From Nitriliruptoraceae bacterium (GTDB lineage: Bacteria > Actinomycetota > Nitriliruptoria > Nitriliruptorales > Nitriliruptoraceae): 39,488 nt of DNA. How positions within the stretch are numbered: the first letter of the stretch is position 1; each line of letters begins with the position of its first letter. Made by a program: the position numbers and the translations under genes. The notes under the pieces are model-generated. The model made no database searches and had not been told where the DNA came from. It saw only the letters and a list, made by a program, of their open reading frames with translations. Location of the stretch: positions 1-39,488 of the forward strand of contig PWWI01000124.1 in assembly GCA_003561535.1 (NCBI GenBank), read 5' to 3'. Below are positions 19,849-27,962 of the stretch, piece by piece.

Positions 19849-21239
19849 GCCGAGGGTGTGCTGCTGGTCCAGGGCTGCTGCCAGTGGGGACGCTCGTCGG
19901 CCGCGGTCTCCGTTGGCGTCTCGGCCGGGGCGTCGTGAGCGAGGTCGTCCGACGCGTCGTGAGCGAGGTCATCCGGGGCGTCGTCGGCGGGGTCATCCGG
20001 GGCGTCGTGGACGGGGTCATCCGGGGCGTCGTCGGCGGGGTCATCCGGGGCGTCGTGAGCGGGGTCGGCCGGGGCGTCGTGAGCGGGGTCATCCGGGGCG
20101 TCGTGAGCGAGGTCGTCCGGGGCGTCGCCTGCCTCGGCTCCGGTGAGATCGTCCTCCGGAGTACCGGCGAGGTCGACCTCCTCGGTGGCCTCCTCGACCG
20201 TCGCTGGTGCGGGTGCCGGGCCGGTGTCTTCCGACCCGGGGTCGCGGTCCCGCCCGGCCTCATAGGTGTCGGCCTCGCTGGCCGGCGCCGACCACGCATC
20301 GGTGTCCGTGTCCGGCTCCCGTCCGACCTCCGGCGACGCGGCGGACCCGAGGGGCGCGTCGGGTGCCAGCGAGGCGTCGGGTGCGACTGGCACGTCGGGC
20401 GCATCGGGCGCGTCAAGCGCGTCAAGCGCGTCAGACGGGTCAGAGGCGCCAGGCGCTACCGGCGCGACAGCAGCGCCGTGGCCGGCCTCCTCGGCCTCGA
20501 CCGGGTCCCAGGGCTGCTGCCAGTGGGGCAGGCTGCCAGCCGCCGGGGCGGAGTCGCTGGCGGATTCGACCTCTCCCGCGGGGTCAGCCTCGTCCATGGG
20601 CGCGGCCGTGGCGGCCGGCTCGGGCCCAGCGGCGGGTTCGGCTGCCATCCCGGGCCCGACGTCGGCCTGGTGCTCGTGAGCTGTGGCCGGCGCCGCGGCT
20701 GCTGTGGGCTCCTCCGTCCAGGGACGCTGCCAGTGCGCCGGATCGTCAGGCTGCGCAGCGGCGTCAGACTGCGTGCCGATGTCAGGCTGCGCGGCGGCGT
20801 CAGACTGCGCGGCGGCGTCAGACTGCGTGCCGATATCAGGCTGCGCGGCGGCGTCAGGCTGCGCGGCAGCGGGAGCGGTCCACGGCCGCTGCCAGTGGTC
20901 AGGGTCATCCGCGGTCGCCGAGGGACCGCCCGGATCGGCGCTGCCGACCGCCGGCTCTCGGGCGGGCTCGGCCGCGGGGGTGGCCGCGGCCGGCTGGGCC
21001 TGCTGGCCGGGATCCTGCTGGCTCCAACCCGAGGCCGGTTGGGCCCCGGCGGGCTGCTGGCCGCCCGTCGCGCCCCACCCGCCGGTCTGCTGAGCTGCCG
21101 CGGTCGGCGGCTCCAGCCCCGTGGCGTCGACCCCGGCGATGCCCTGGTTGGCGACATGCTCGGTCCAACGCTGCCCGTCCCAGTACCGGTACTCGTACCG
21201 TCCGAGCGGATCCGGGTGCCACGCTGCGGGGATGTCCAC
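19845..21239 (-). CDS. DUF2510 protein with Trp-box and Asp/Ala/Pro repeats
   Basis: The 464-residue protein starts with a DUF2510 motif: AAWHPDPLGRYEYRYWDGQR and WTEHV, residues 5-29, a Trp-rich fold common in actinobacterial membrane and secretion-linked proteins. The rest is highly acidic low-complexity sequence. Within it a box PHWQ(R/Q)PW recurs four times, the last at about residue 451. Residues about 365-440 are an eight-residue DDPAHDAP-like repeat. No membrane segment is seen. The GTG at 21239 has GGAGG eight bases upstream. It leads the minus-strand trio, divergent from hisI. It may tether a partner, perhaps the DUF4190 protein, but that is inference. Confidence 0.82.
   Translation of the reverse strand: MDIPAAWHPDPLGRYEYRYWDGQRWTEHVANQGIAGVDATGLEPPTAAAQQTGGWGATGGQQPAGAQPASGWSQQDPGQQAQPAAATPAAEPAREPAVGSADPGGPSATADDPDHWQRPWTAPAAAQPDAAAQPDIGTQSDAAAQSDAAAQPDIGTQSDAAAQPDDPAHWQRPWTEEPTAAAAPATAHEHQADVGPGMAAEPAAGPEPAATAAPMDEADPAGEVESASDSAPAAGSLPHWQQPWDPVEAEEAGHGAAVAPVAPGASDPSDALDALDAPDAPDVPVAPDASLAPDAPLGSAASPEVGREPDTDTDAWSAPASEADTYEAGRDRDPGSEDTGPAPAPATVEEATEEVDLAGTPEDDLTGAEAGDAPDDLAHDAPDDPAHDAPADPAHDAPDDPADDAPDDPVHDAPDDPADDAPDDLAHDASDDLAHDAPAETPTETAADERPHWQQPWTSSTPSA
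19920..20132 (-). repeat. 24-base coding repeat in the DUF2510 gene
   Basis: About ten imperfect copies of a 24-base unit encode DDPAHDAP variants (DDPADDAP, DDLAHDAS, ADPAHDAP). The period keeps the frame, so recombination between copies would change only protein length. Confidence 0.8.
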
Positions 21240-21346
21240 GTCGATGCCCTCCGTCCTGGTGCCTCACCCCGCACCGTAGCGCTCACCTCCTGGGGTCGGG
21301 AGGAGGCATCGATGACCAGACGGAGAGGCCGGACGGAGGGCACCGG

Positions 21347-21352
21347 TAGGCT
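21347..21352 (+). promoter_or_regulatory. Possible -10 element for hisI-trpE
   Basis: TAGGCT lies 67 bases upstream of the hisI GTG, in the divergent gap with the DUF2510 gene. No -35 hexamer is convincing. No trp leader peptide or attenuator is evident in the 179-base gap. Confidence 0.3.
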
Positions 21353-21418
21353 CGGCCGTGCTCCACGGGCGCGCCCGGCCCTTGGCGCGTCGACCTACCG
21401 CCACTGACGAGGACCCCC

Positions 21419-21895
21419 GTGATCGACCCCGCCGACGACGCCGCAGCCGCGACGCCGGGCGTCGGTGGTGGCCCCGACGGACCGTCACCAGCGCAGGGGG
21501 ATGGGTGGGCCCGGGTCGACGTCGAGCAGCTGCGCTTCGATCAGGACGGCCTGGTGCCCGTGGTCGTCCAGCAGCACGACAGCGGCGAGGTGCTCATGGT
21601 CGCCTGGGCCGATGCGTCGGCCCTGGAGCGCACGTTGGCCCTGGGGGAAGCGGTGTTCTACAGCCGTTCCCGCCAGGAGCAGTGGCACAAGGGAGCGACC
21701 TCGGGCAACACCCAGCGGGTACTCGATGTGCGCGTCGACTGCGATGCCGACGTGCTGCTCTACCTCGTCGACCAGGGGAGCGACGGGGTCGCCTGTCACA
21801 CCGGCGAGCGCAGCTGCTTCCACCGCCGACTGACCAGCCCCCCGACGCCCCCGGACCAGCCCGCACCTCCGCCGGCGAAGGAGTCCACGCCGTGA
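21419..21895 (+). CDS. hisI: Phosphoribosyl-AMP cyclohydrolase
   Basis: HisI opens the purine ring of PR-AMP in the third step of histidine synthesis, using zinc and magnesium. The 158-residue protein is the single-domain form without a HisE fusion. [36 protein letters not shown], the acidic metal site [11 protein letters not shown] and the zinc cysteines in [11 protein letters not shown] are present. The first about 28 and last about 20 residues are Pro/Ala-rich extensions. GAGGA at 21409-21413 precedes the GTG at 21419. The stop overlaps the trpE GTG by four bases, tying histidine and tryptophan genes into one transcript, an order also seen in other actinobacteria. Confidence 0.96.
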   Translation: MIDPADDAAAATPGVGGGPDGPSPAQGDGWARVDVEQLRFDQDGLVPVVVQQHDSGEVLMVAWADASALERTLALGEAVFYSRSRQEQWHKGATSGNTQRVLDVRVDCDADVLLYLVDQGSDGVACHTGERSCFHRRLTSPPTPPDQPAPPPAKESTP

Positions 21896-23382
21896 CCGGA
21901 CCCGACCGCGACACCTTCATCCACCTGGCGACCGAGCACGGTGTCGTCCCGGTGTGGCGCGAGGTCCTCGCCGACCTCGAGACCCCGCTGTCGGTGTACG
22001 CGAAGCTGTCCGGGGAGGGACCGAGCTTCCTGCTCGAGTCCGCGGAGCACGGCGAGCGATGGGGCCGCTACTCCTTCGTCGGCTTCGACCCCTTCCTGAC
22101 CCTGCTGGGTCGCCGCGGCGAGGTGTCGTGGATCGGCACCCCTCCGGTCGAGGTCGAGGGGGCGACCGGCCCCCTGGACGCCCTGGCCCGGGCCACCGAG
22201 GCCTTCCGCGCCCCGACGCTGCTGGAGCTGCCGCTGCACGGTGGCGCCGTCGGCTACCTCGGCTACGACGTGATCCGCGAGGTCGAGGACATCCCCGACA
22301 CCGGGGTGGACGACCTGGGCCTCCCGGACGTGCAGCTGCTGTTCCCGCGGCACGTGGTCGCCCTCGACCACCTGCGCCAGGTGTTGACGGTCGTCACCAA
22401 CGTGGTGGTCTCCGACAGCTCCGATCCGGAGGAGCTCGGCACGCGCTACGACGACGCCGTCGCAGCCTGCGACGCGGTCATCGATCGGCTGGCGACCGCC
22501 CGGACCCCGCTGCCGCCGGTGGCCCCACCAGAGCGGGGCGCGATGGACCCGGCGCCGTCGAACCTCGCGCCGGGGGAGTACCAGGCGATGGTGGAGCAGG
22601 TGAAGGAGCACATCCGCGCCGGTGACACCTTCCAGACGGTCATCAGCCAACGCTTCGCCCTGGACACCGAGGTGACCGCCTTCGAGCTGTACCGGGTGCT
22701 CCGGGTGATCAACCCCTCGCCCTACCTCTACCTGCTGGACACCGGCGACGCGCAGATCGTCGGGTCCTCGCCCGAGGCACTCGTGCAGGTCCAGGACCGT
22801 CGGGTCGAGACCTGGCCGATCGCCGGGACCCGCCCCCGGGGGGCCACGCCCGAGGAGGATCGACGCTACGAGCAGGAGCTGGTGGCCGACGCCAAGGAAC
22901 GCGCCGAGCACATCATGCTGGTCGACCTCGCCCGCAACGACCTCGGCCGGGTGTGCGACGTGGGCAGCGTCCAGGTCGACGGGATGCTGCACGTCGAGCG
23001 CTACAGCCACGTGATGCACCTCGTCAGCTCGGTGACGGGCACGGTGCGCGACGGCCTCGGGCCGGTCGACGTGCTGCGGGCGGTGTTCCCGGCGGGCACC
23101 GTCTCGGGGGCGCCGAAGGTCCGGGCGATGGAGATCATCGACGACCTCGAGCCGACGCGCCGGGGTCCCTACGCCGGCGCGGTCGGCTACGTGGACTTCG
23201 CCGGCAACCTCGACACCTGCATCACGATCCGGACCGTGGTCCTCAAGGACGGCACGGCCTACGTCCAGGCCGGCGCCGGCATCGTCGCCGACTCCAAGCC
23301 CGACGCCGAGGAGGAGGAGACGCGCAACAAGGCCGGCGCGGTGCTGGCGGCGATCCGGGCCGCGGAGGCGCTACGGACCTGA
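21892..23382 (+). CDS. trpE: Anthranilate synthase component I
   Basis: TrpE converts chorismate to anthranilate with ammonia from TrpG. The 496 residues from the GTG at 21892 contain the N-terminal regulatory region with the LLES motif ([20 protein letters not shown]) that binds feedback tryptophan in the family. The chorismate-binding domain follows, with [47 protein letters not shown] and [23 protein letters not shown] lies eight bases before the GTG. The frame is open upstream within hisI, but that part is a shadow. trpG and trpD are not next to it, so the amidotransferase must come from elsewhere. Confidence 0.97.
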   Translation: MTGPDRDTFIHLATEHGVVPVWREVLADLETPLSVYAKLSGEGPSFLLESAEHGERWGRYSFVGFDPFLTLLGRRGEVSWIGTPPVEVEGATGPLDALARATEAFRAPTLLELPLHGGAVGYLGYDVIREVEDIPDTGVDDLGLPDVQLLFPRHVVALDHLRQVLTVVTNVVVSDSSDPEELGTRYDDAVAACDAVIDRLATARTPLPPVAPPERGAMDPAPSNLAPGEYQAMVEQVKEHIRAGDTFQTVISQRFALDTEVTAFELYRVLRVINPSPYLYLLDTGDAQIVGSSPEALVQVQDRRVETWPIAGTRPRGATPEEDRRYEQELVADAKERAEHIMLVDLARNDLGRVCDVGSVQVDGMLHVERYSHVMHLVSSVTGTVRDGLGPVDVLRAVFPAGTVSGAPKVRAMEIIDDLEPTRRGPYAGAVGYVDFAGNLDTCITIRTVVLKDGTAYVQAGAGIVADSKPDAEEEETRNKAGAVLAAIRAAEALRT

Positions 23383-23404
23383 GGAACCCTCGCCCGTCAC
23401 CTCG

Positions 23405-23410
23405 TACCAT
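23405..23410 (+). promoter_or_regulatory. Possible -10 element for trpC-trpB-trpA
   Basis: TACCAT lies in the 56-base gap between the trpE stop and the trpC start. The spacing to trpC (28 bases) would suit a short leader. There is no good -35. Confidence 0.3.
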
Positions 23411-23438
23411 CACCCTGTCCCGACCGCACCGGGAGCGA

Positions 23439-24302
23439 GTGGAGCCGCAGCTGAGCACCTACCTCGACGACCTGCTCGACAGCGCACGTGCGCGTGTCGC
23501 CGCGGCTGCCATCCGGGAGCCCCTCGCGGCCCTGCAGGCACGCGCCGTCGAGGTGGAGCCGGGCCCGTCGCTCTACGACGCCCTGGCCGGTCCCGGCGTG
23601 GCGGTGATCGCCGAGGTCAAGCGTGCATCGCCGTCCAAGGGACCGATCGCTCCCGAGCTCGACGCGGTCGCCCAGGCCACGGCCTACCGGCGTGGTGGCG
23701 CCGCGGCGGTGTCGGTCCTGACCGAACCGACCCGTTTCGCCGGCAGCCTCGACGACCTCGCAGCGGTCGCCGCAACGGGGGTGTCCGCCCTGCGCAAGGA
23801 CTTCCTCGTCGATCCCTACCAGGTCTGGGAGGCTCGGGCCGCGGGGTCGGCGGCGGTCCTGCTGATCGTGGCGGCGCTGGACGAGGCGCAGCTCGCCCTG
23901 CTGCACGAGGAGGCCCGCACCGCCGGGCTGGACGTGCTCGTCGAGGTGCACGACGACGCCGAGGTGGCCCGGGCGACCCGGCTCGGCGCACGGATCGTCG
24001 GCGTCAACGCCCGCGACCTGCGGACCTTCGAGCTCGATCGGCAGGCCTTCGCGCGGCTGCGACCTGGCCTGCCGTCAGGGGTCCTCGCGGTCGCGGAGTC
24101 GGGGATCAGCACGCCCGAGGAGATCCGGGACGCCGCGGCCGCCGGCGCGGATGCGGTGCTGGTCGGTGAGAGCCTGGTGCGGGCCACCGACCCCGCTGCG
24201 GCCGTCGCCGCCCTGGTGGCCGCTGGCGCGGTCGACGTCCCGGCCGACGTGCCTTCCGGGGACCCGCGCCCCCATCCCACGACCTCCAGTCCCACCGTCT
24301 GA
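23439..24302 (+). CDS. trpC: Indole-3-glycerol phosphate synthase
   Basis: TrpC closes the indole ring, turning CdRP into indole-3-glycerol phosphate. It is a single-domain (beta-alpha)8 barrel without a TrpF fusion. VIAEVKRASPSKG, VSVLTEPTRFAGSLDDL, ALRKDFLVDPYQVWEARAAG, IVGVNARDLRTFELD and AVAESGISTPEEI are all family motifs. From the GTG at 23439 there are 287 residues. The Shine-Dalgarno-like GGGAG is rather close to this GTG, so a CTG at 23451 is a possible alternative start. The last about 25 residues are a Pro/Ser-rich tail. trpB follows after 27 bases. Confidence 0.95.
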   Translation: MEPQLSTYLDDLLDSARARVAAAAIREPLAALQARAVEVEPGPSLYDALAGPGVAVIAEVKRASPSKGPIAPELDAVAQATAYRRGGAAAVSVLTEPTRFAGSLDDLAAVAATGVSALRKDFLVDPYQVWEARAAGSAAVLLIVAALDEAQLALLHEEARTAGLDVLVEVHDDAEVARATRLGARIVGVNARDLRTFELDRQAFARLRPGLPSGVLAVAESGISTPEEIRDAAAAGADAVLVGESLVRATDPAAAVAALVAAGAVDVPADVPSGDPRPHPTTSSPTV

Positions 24303-24329
24303 CCGACCCGACCAACCAGGGAGCACCGC

Positions 24330-25607
24330 GTGAGCATCACGACGCCTGCCACCGAGGCGACCGCCGCCCGAGAGGGCTACTTCGGTGCCTTCGGAGGTCA
24401 GTACGTACCCGAGGCGCTGTCAGGGGCCCTGACCCAGCTCGTCGACGCCTGGCACGACGCTGAGCACGACCCGGCCTTCGCCTCCGAGCTCGACGACCTG
24501 CGCCGTAGCTACGGCGGCCGGCCGACCCCGCTGTACCGCGCGGGGCGGCTGTCGGAGGAGGCCGGCGTCGAGGTCTGGCTGAAGCGCGAGGACCTCGCGC
24601 ACACCGGCTCGCACAAGCTCAACAACGTCGTCGGCCAGGCCCTGCTCACCCGCCGGATGGGCAAGCCGCGGGTGATCGCCGAGACCGGCGCCGGCCAGCA
24701 CGGGGTGGCCACCGCCACCGCGGCGGCGCTGTTCGGGCTCGAGTGCACGGTCTACATGGGAGCCGAGGACTGCCGCCGCCAGCGGCTCAACGTGGTGCGG
24801 ATGCAGCTGCTCGGTGCCGAGGTCGTGCCGGTCGAGTCGGGTACCCGGACCCTCAAGGACGCCATCAACGAGGCGATGCGGGACTGGGTGACCAACGTCG
24901 ACTCCACCCACTACCTCATCGGCTCCGCCATGGGCCCCCACCCCTTCCCCACGATCGTCCGGGAGCTGCAGAAGGTGATCTCGATCGAGGCGAAGGAACA
25001 GTTCGCCCTCCAGGCCGGTGGGGTCCCCGACGCCGTCATCGCCTGCGTCGGTGGCGGCTCCAACGCCATCGGCTCCTTCGCCGACTGGATCGCGGTGGAG
25101 GGCGTCGAGTTGATCGGCATCGAGGCCGCCGGGGAGGGGGTCGGATCGGGACGTTCGGCCGCCACCATCTCCGAGGGCCGGGAAGCGGTCCTGCACGGGT
25201 CCCGCTCGATCGCGCTGGTCGACGAGGACGGGCAGGTCCGCCCGGCCCACTCGGTCTCCGCCGGGCTCGACTACCCGGGCGTGGGGCCGGAGCACGCCCA
25301 CCTCGCCACCAGCGGACGCGGCACCTACCTGTCGGCCACCGACGACGACGCGCTGCTCGGGTTCCGGCGGACCTGCGAGCTGGAAGGCATCATCCCGGCG
25401 CTGGAGCCGGCGCATGCGGTCGGGTGGTTGCTGCGGCACGGCCACGACCACCTCGGCGACGGCGCCCGGGTGATCCTCACGATGTCGGGGCGCGGCGACA
25501 AGGACGTCGACGAGGTCGTCGAGGTGGCCGGGTGGGACGTCGGCGTCGCGAAGGCCTTCGGGACCGACCGGTCCGAGCCGACCGATAACGACCGGTCCGA
25601 GCCGTGA
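24330..25607 (+). CDS. trpB: Tryptophan synthase beta chain
   Basis: TrpB condenses indole and serine on PLP. It has 425 residues, normal for the TrpB1 type. GYFGAFGGQYVPE opens the core. The PLP lysine is K96 in LAHTGSHKLNNVVGQALL. AETGAGQHGVATATAAALFG, the PLP-phosphate loop CVGGGSNAIGSF and SAGLDYPGVGPEHAHL are present. The GTG has AGGGAG seven bases upstream. The last about 15 residues contain a duplicated DRSEP, encoded by a repeated GACCGGTCCGAGCCG. The stop overlaps the trpA GTG, as expected for subunits of one complex. Confidence 0.97.
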   Translation: MSITTPATEATAAREGYFGAFGGQYVPEALSGALTQLVDAWHDAEHDPAFASELDDLRRSYGGRPTPLYRAGRLSEEAGVEVWLKREDLAHTGSHKLNNVVGQALLTRRMGKPRVIAETGAGQHGVATATAAALFGLECTVYMGAEDCRRQRLNVVRMQLLGAEVVPVESGTRTLKDAINEAMRDWVTNVDSTHYLIGSAMGPHPFPTIVRELQKVISIEAKEQFALQAGGVPDAVIACVGGGSNAIGSFADWIAVEGVELIGIEAAGEGVGSGRSAATISEGREAVLHGSRSIALVDEDGQVRPAHSVSAGLDYPGVGPEHAHLATSGRGTYLSATDDDALLGFRRTCELEGIIPALEPAHAVGWLLRHGHDHLGDGARVILTMSGRGDKDVDEVVEVAGWDVGVAKAFGTDRSEPTDNDRSEP

Positions 25608-26440
25608 GCGCGACCGATCAGGCCTTCAGGGGTGCGCCGGCTGGTGCCGACCGCATCGCCGCCGCCTTCGCCCGTGCTCACGCCGAGGACCGGGCGGCGC
25701 TGGTGGTCTACCTGACCGCCGCCTACCCGGACGTGGCCACCTCCCGAGCCTGCTACGAGGCCGCGGTGGAGGCCGGTGCCGACATCCTGGAGATCGGGCT
25801 GCCCTTCTCCGACCCCATGATGGACGGGCCCATCATCCAGGCGGCCAACCAGCACGTGCTGGACGCCGGGGTCGGAGTGGCCGACCAGCTCGCCCTGGTG
25901 GCGTCCCTGACCCACCTCGATGTCCCCAAGCTCGCGATGACCTACGTCACCATCGCCGACACCCGCGGGTACGCCGCCTTCGCCGCCGAGCTCGCCGCCG
26001 CGGATGTCTCGGGGGTGATCCTGCCGGATCTGCCCGTGGCCGAAGCCGACCCCTGGCTCGCGGCAGCTGCAGACCACGGGCTGGCGACGGTGTTCCTGGC
26101 CTCCTCGGTGTCCACCGAGGAACGGCTGGCTGCCATCGGCTCGGCGTCGTCGGGGTGGGTGTACGCCGCCGGCCTGCTGGGCGTCACCGGGGTCAAGAGC
26201 CTCGCGAGCGACGTCACCCGGCAGCTGGTGACAGCCGTGCGGCGCCACACCGACCTCCCGGTGGCCGTCGGCATCGGCGTCAAGGACCGGGCTTCGGCCG
26301 CCGAGGTGGCTCGCTACGCCGACGGGGTGATCGTCGGCTCCGCCATCGTGCGCGCGGCGGGGGAGGGGGACCCGGCGGGCGCTCCGGAGCGGGTCGGGGC
26401 GCTGGTCCGTGAGCTGCGCGCGGGCGTCGCCGACCGCTGA
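25604..26440 (+). CDS. trpA: Tryptophan synthase alpha chain
   Basis: TrpA cleaves indole-3-glycerol phosphate and passes indole to TrpB. It has 278 residues. The catalytic pair is E63 and D74 in LEIGLPFSDPMMDGP, eleven residues apart as in E. coli (E49, D60). LVVYLTAAYPDVATS, FLASSVSTEERLAAI, GLLGVTGVKSL and the phosphate site VAVGIGVKDRASAAEVAR with GVIVGSAIVRA follow. The GTG overlaps the trpB stop. It is the last gene of the cluster; a strong hairpin follows 130 bases downstream. Confidence 0.97.
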   Translation: MSATDQAFRGAPAGADRIAAAFARAHAEDRAALVVYLTAAYPDVATSRACYEAAVEAGADILEIGLPFSDPMMDGPIIQAANQHVLDAGVGVADQLALVASLTHLDVPKLAMTYVTIADTRGYAAFAAELAAADVSGVILPDLPVAEADPWLAAAADHGLATVFLASSVSTEERLAAIGSASSGWVYAAGLLGVTGVKSLASDVTRQLVTAVRRHTDLPVAVGIGVKDRASAAEVARYADGVIVGSAIVRAAGEGDPAGAPERVGALVRELRAGVADR

Positions 26441-26482
26441 GGCGGGCGAGCAGGTCGACCGGGCGGCCGCACGGGCTGCACG

Positions 26483-26536
26483 GGCTGCACCGGACACACC
26501 GGCTGCACCGGATACACCGGCTGCACCGGACACACC
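26483..26536 (+). repeat. Three 18-base tandem repeats after trpA
   Basis: GGCTGCACCGGACACACC occurs at 26483 and 26519, with a one-base variant (GATACACC end) at 26501. Partial copies (GGGCTGCAC) precede them. They sit between the trpA stop and the terminator, outside any gene I can support. Confidence 0.85.
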
Positions 26537-26571
26537 GGCCGCGGCGAGCAGGGTCCGGGCACTGACCACGA

Positions 26572-26606
26572 CGACGGGCCCCCGCCGAGATGGCGAGGGC
26601 CCGTCG
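26572..26606. terminator. Strong bidirectional terminator hairpin
   Basis: CGACGGGCCC (26572-26581) pairs perfectly with GGGCCCGTCG (26597-26606), continued inside by CGCC/GGCG around loop GAGAT. It lies between the convergent trpA and the transporter binding-protein gene and would serve both strands. No T-run is present on either side. Confidence 0.75.
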
Positions 26607-26626
26607 CGTGCTGCGGAGGGGTCGGC

Positions 26627-27616
26627 TCAGCCGATGAAGCCGTTCTCGGTCAGCCAGTCCGCGGCGACGTCGGACGGACGCTCACCGTCGGCGGAGACGC
26701 GCGCGTTCAGCGCGGCCATCGTGTCGTCGTCCAGGGCGGCGGCGACCGGGGCGTACAGCGCCTCGAGCGCGCTGCCGTACTCGACCCAGACGTCCTCGAC
26801 GAACACCGGGGAGACGTTGTACAGCGGGAAGAACGCCTGGTCGTCCTCGAGGACCTTGAGGTCCAGCGCGGCGATACGACCGTCGGTGGTGAACACCTCA
26901 CCGAAGTTGCACGGGTCACGGTCGGCGGTGGCGCCGTAGATCACGCCGGTGTCGAGCACGGTCACGTTGCCGCTCGGGATCTCGAAGCCGTAGTGCTCCT
27001 CCATGCCCGGCAGCCCATCGTCACGCACGTTGAACTCCGACTCGACGCACAGCGTCACGGCGTCGGGGTCGGTCTCGAGCAGCTCGCCCATCTCGGAGAT
27101 GCTGTCGACGCCCAGCTCGGCGTCCGCCTCCTGGGACAGGGCGATGCCGTAGGTGTTGTTGAAGGGGGTGGGCTCGAGCCAGAACAGGCCACGCTCGGCG
27201 GCCTCACGGTCACGGACTGCCTCGTACTGCTCGACCCGGTCCGGGATCGGGTCGGTCTCGCCGAAGAAGGAGATCCAGGCGGTCCCGGTGTACTCCCAGT
27301 AGTGGTCGATCTCACCGGACTCGAGCGCGGCACGGGCAGCGTCGGTCCCACCGAGGTTGACCTCGTTGACCACGTCCACGCCGGCGTCCTCGAGCAGCGC
27401 CACGGAGATCTCTCCGAGGATCAGCTGCTCGTCGAAGTCCTTCGAACCGACGGTGATGGTCGCCCCATCGAGCGCGGCGTCGCCGGGCTCGGCGACCTCG
27501 TCTGGCGCCGCGTCGTCGACGTCGGGGGTGTCGTCTTCGAGCCCGTTGCCGCAGGCGCTGATGAGCAGCGCAGCGGCAGCGATCCCGCCTGCCAGGTGCA
27601 GGTTGCGGATACGCAC
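26627..27616 (-). CDS. Compatible-solute ABC transporter, lipoprotein substrate-binding protein
   Basis: This is the extracytoplasmic receptor of a glycine betaine/choline/carnitine-type importer (OpuAC/ProX fold). The GTG at 27616 gives 329 residues with a lipoprotein signal: basic RIRN, a hydrophobic stretch and the lipobox ISAC with C22 as the lipidated cysteine. An acidic linker follows. TVGSKDFDEQLILGEISVAL and DHYWEYTGTAW are typical of the family. AAGGA lies about five bases before the GTG. The frame is open upstream to 27889, but that part lacks homology-like content. It is on the same strand as the transporter genes, yet 346 bases after the second permease, so it may have its own promoter. 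The exact substrate cannot be read from sequence. Confidence 0.93.
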   Translation of the reverse strand: MRIRNLHLAGGIAAAALLISACGNGLEDDTPDVDDAAPDEVAEPGDAALDGATITVGSKDFDEQLILGEISVALLEDAGVDVVNEVNLGGTDAARAALESGEIDHYWEYTGTAWISFFGETDPIPDRVEQYEAVRDREAAERGLFWLEPTPFNNTYGIALSQEADAELGVDSISEMGELLETDPDAVTLCVESEFNVRDDGLPGMEEHYGFEIPSGNVTVLDTGVIYGATADRDPCNFGEVFTTDGRIAALDLKVLEDDQAFFPLYNVSPVFVEDVWVEYGSALEALYAPVAAALDDDTMAALNARVSADGERPSDVAADWLTENGFIG

Positions 27617-27962
27617 GGTGTTCCTTTCGGTCGTGGTGTGGCCCGACCAGGTGGGGCGGGCACGGTGTCGCGTGTCCCGGGGGGACACGTCGGTGCGGCG
27701 ACCCGTAGCAGGTCGGCGCCAGTACGGATGGTCCGACGCACGACCCGCCACAGAGCGCAGCAGCCTTCGTCCGGTCTGCTGCTCGGGCGGGCAACCACAC
27801 GGCCGGAGCCGGGGTGGCGGTCGAGGTGCTACCGCAGTCGTAGGACCGTTGCTCGCAATGAGGTTATGGGCGAAGGCGGCGAGATGCACGTCTGACGTGT
27901 TGGTCCGGACGGACCCGGGCCGGCAGCAACGGCACCGCGCACGGCCACGGCGGCCGACTCGG
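27617..27962. other. Gene-free gap before the binding-protein gene
   Basis: This 346-base gap inside the transporter locus has no supported gene. It contains a perfect 13-base dyad (27887-27899) and probably the promoter and leader for the binding-protein gene. I could not assign -35/-10 hexamers with confidence. Confidence 0.6.
27887..27899. promoter_or_regulatory. 13-base perfect palindrome, candidate operator
   Basis: CACGTC-T-GACGTG is a perfect dyad about 270 bases upstream of the binding-protein start and 64 bases past the stop of the second permease. It could be a repressor site or chance. No second copy was noticed in the window. Confidence 0.35.

Noticed and set aside
21240-21418. 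trp or his leader-peptide attenuator
   Set aside because: No short frame with clustered Trp or His codons and no paired terminator hairpins were found before hisI.
26409-26939. Plus-strand frame after trpA with APDTPA repeats
   Set aside because: It overlaps the terminator hairpin and runs antisense into the binding-protein gene, with Ser/Ala-rich shadow composition.
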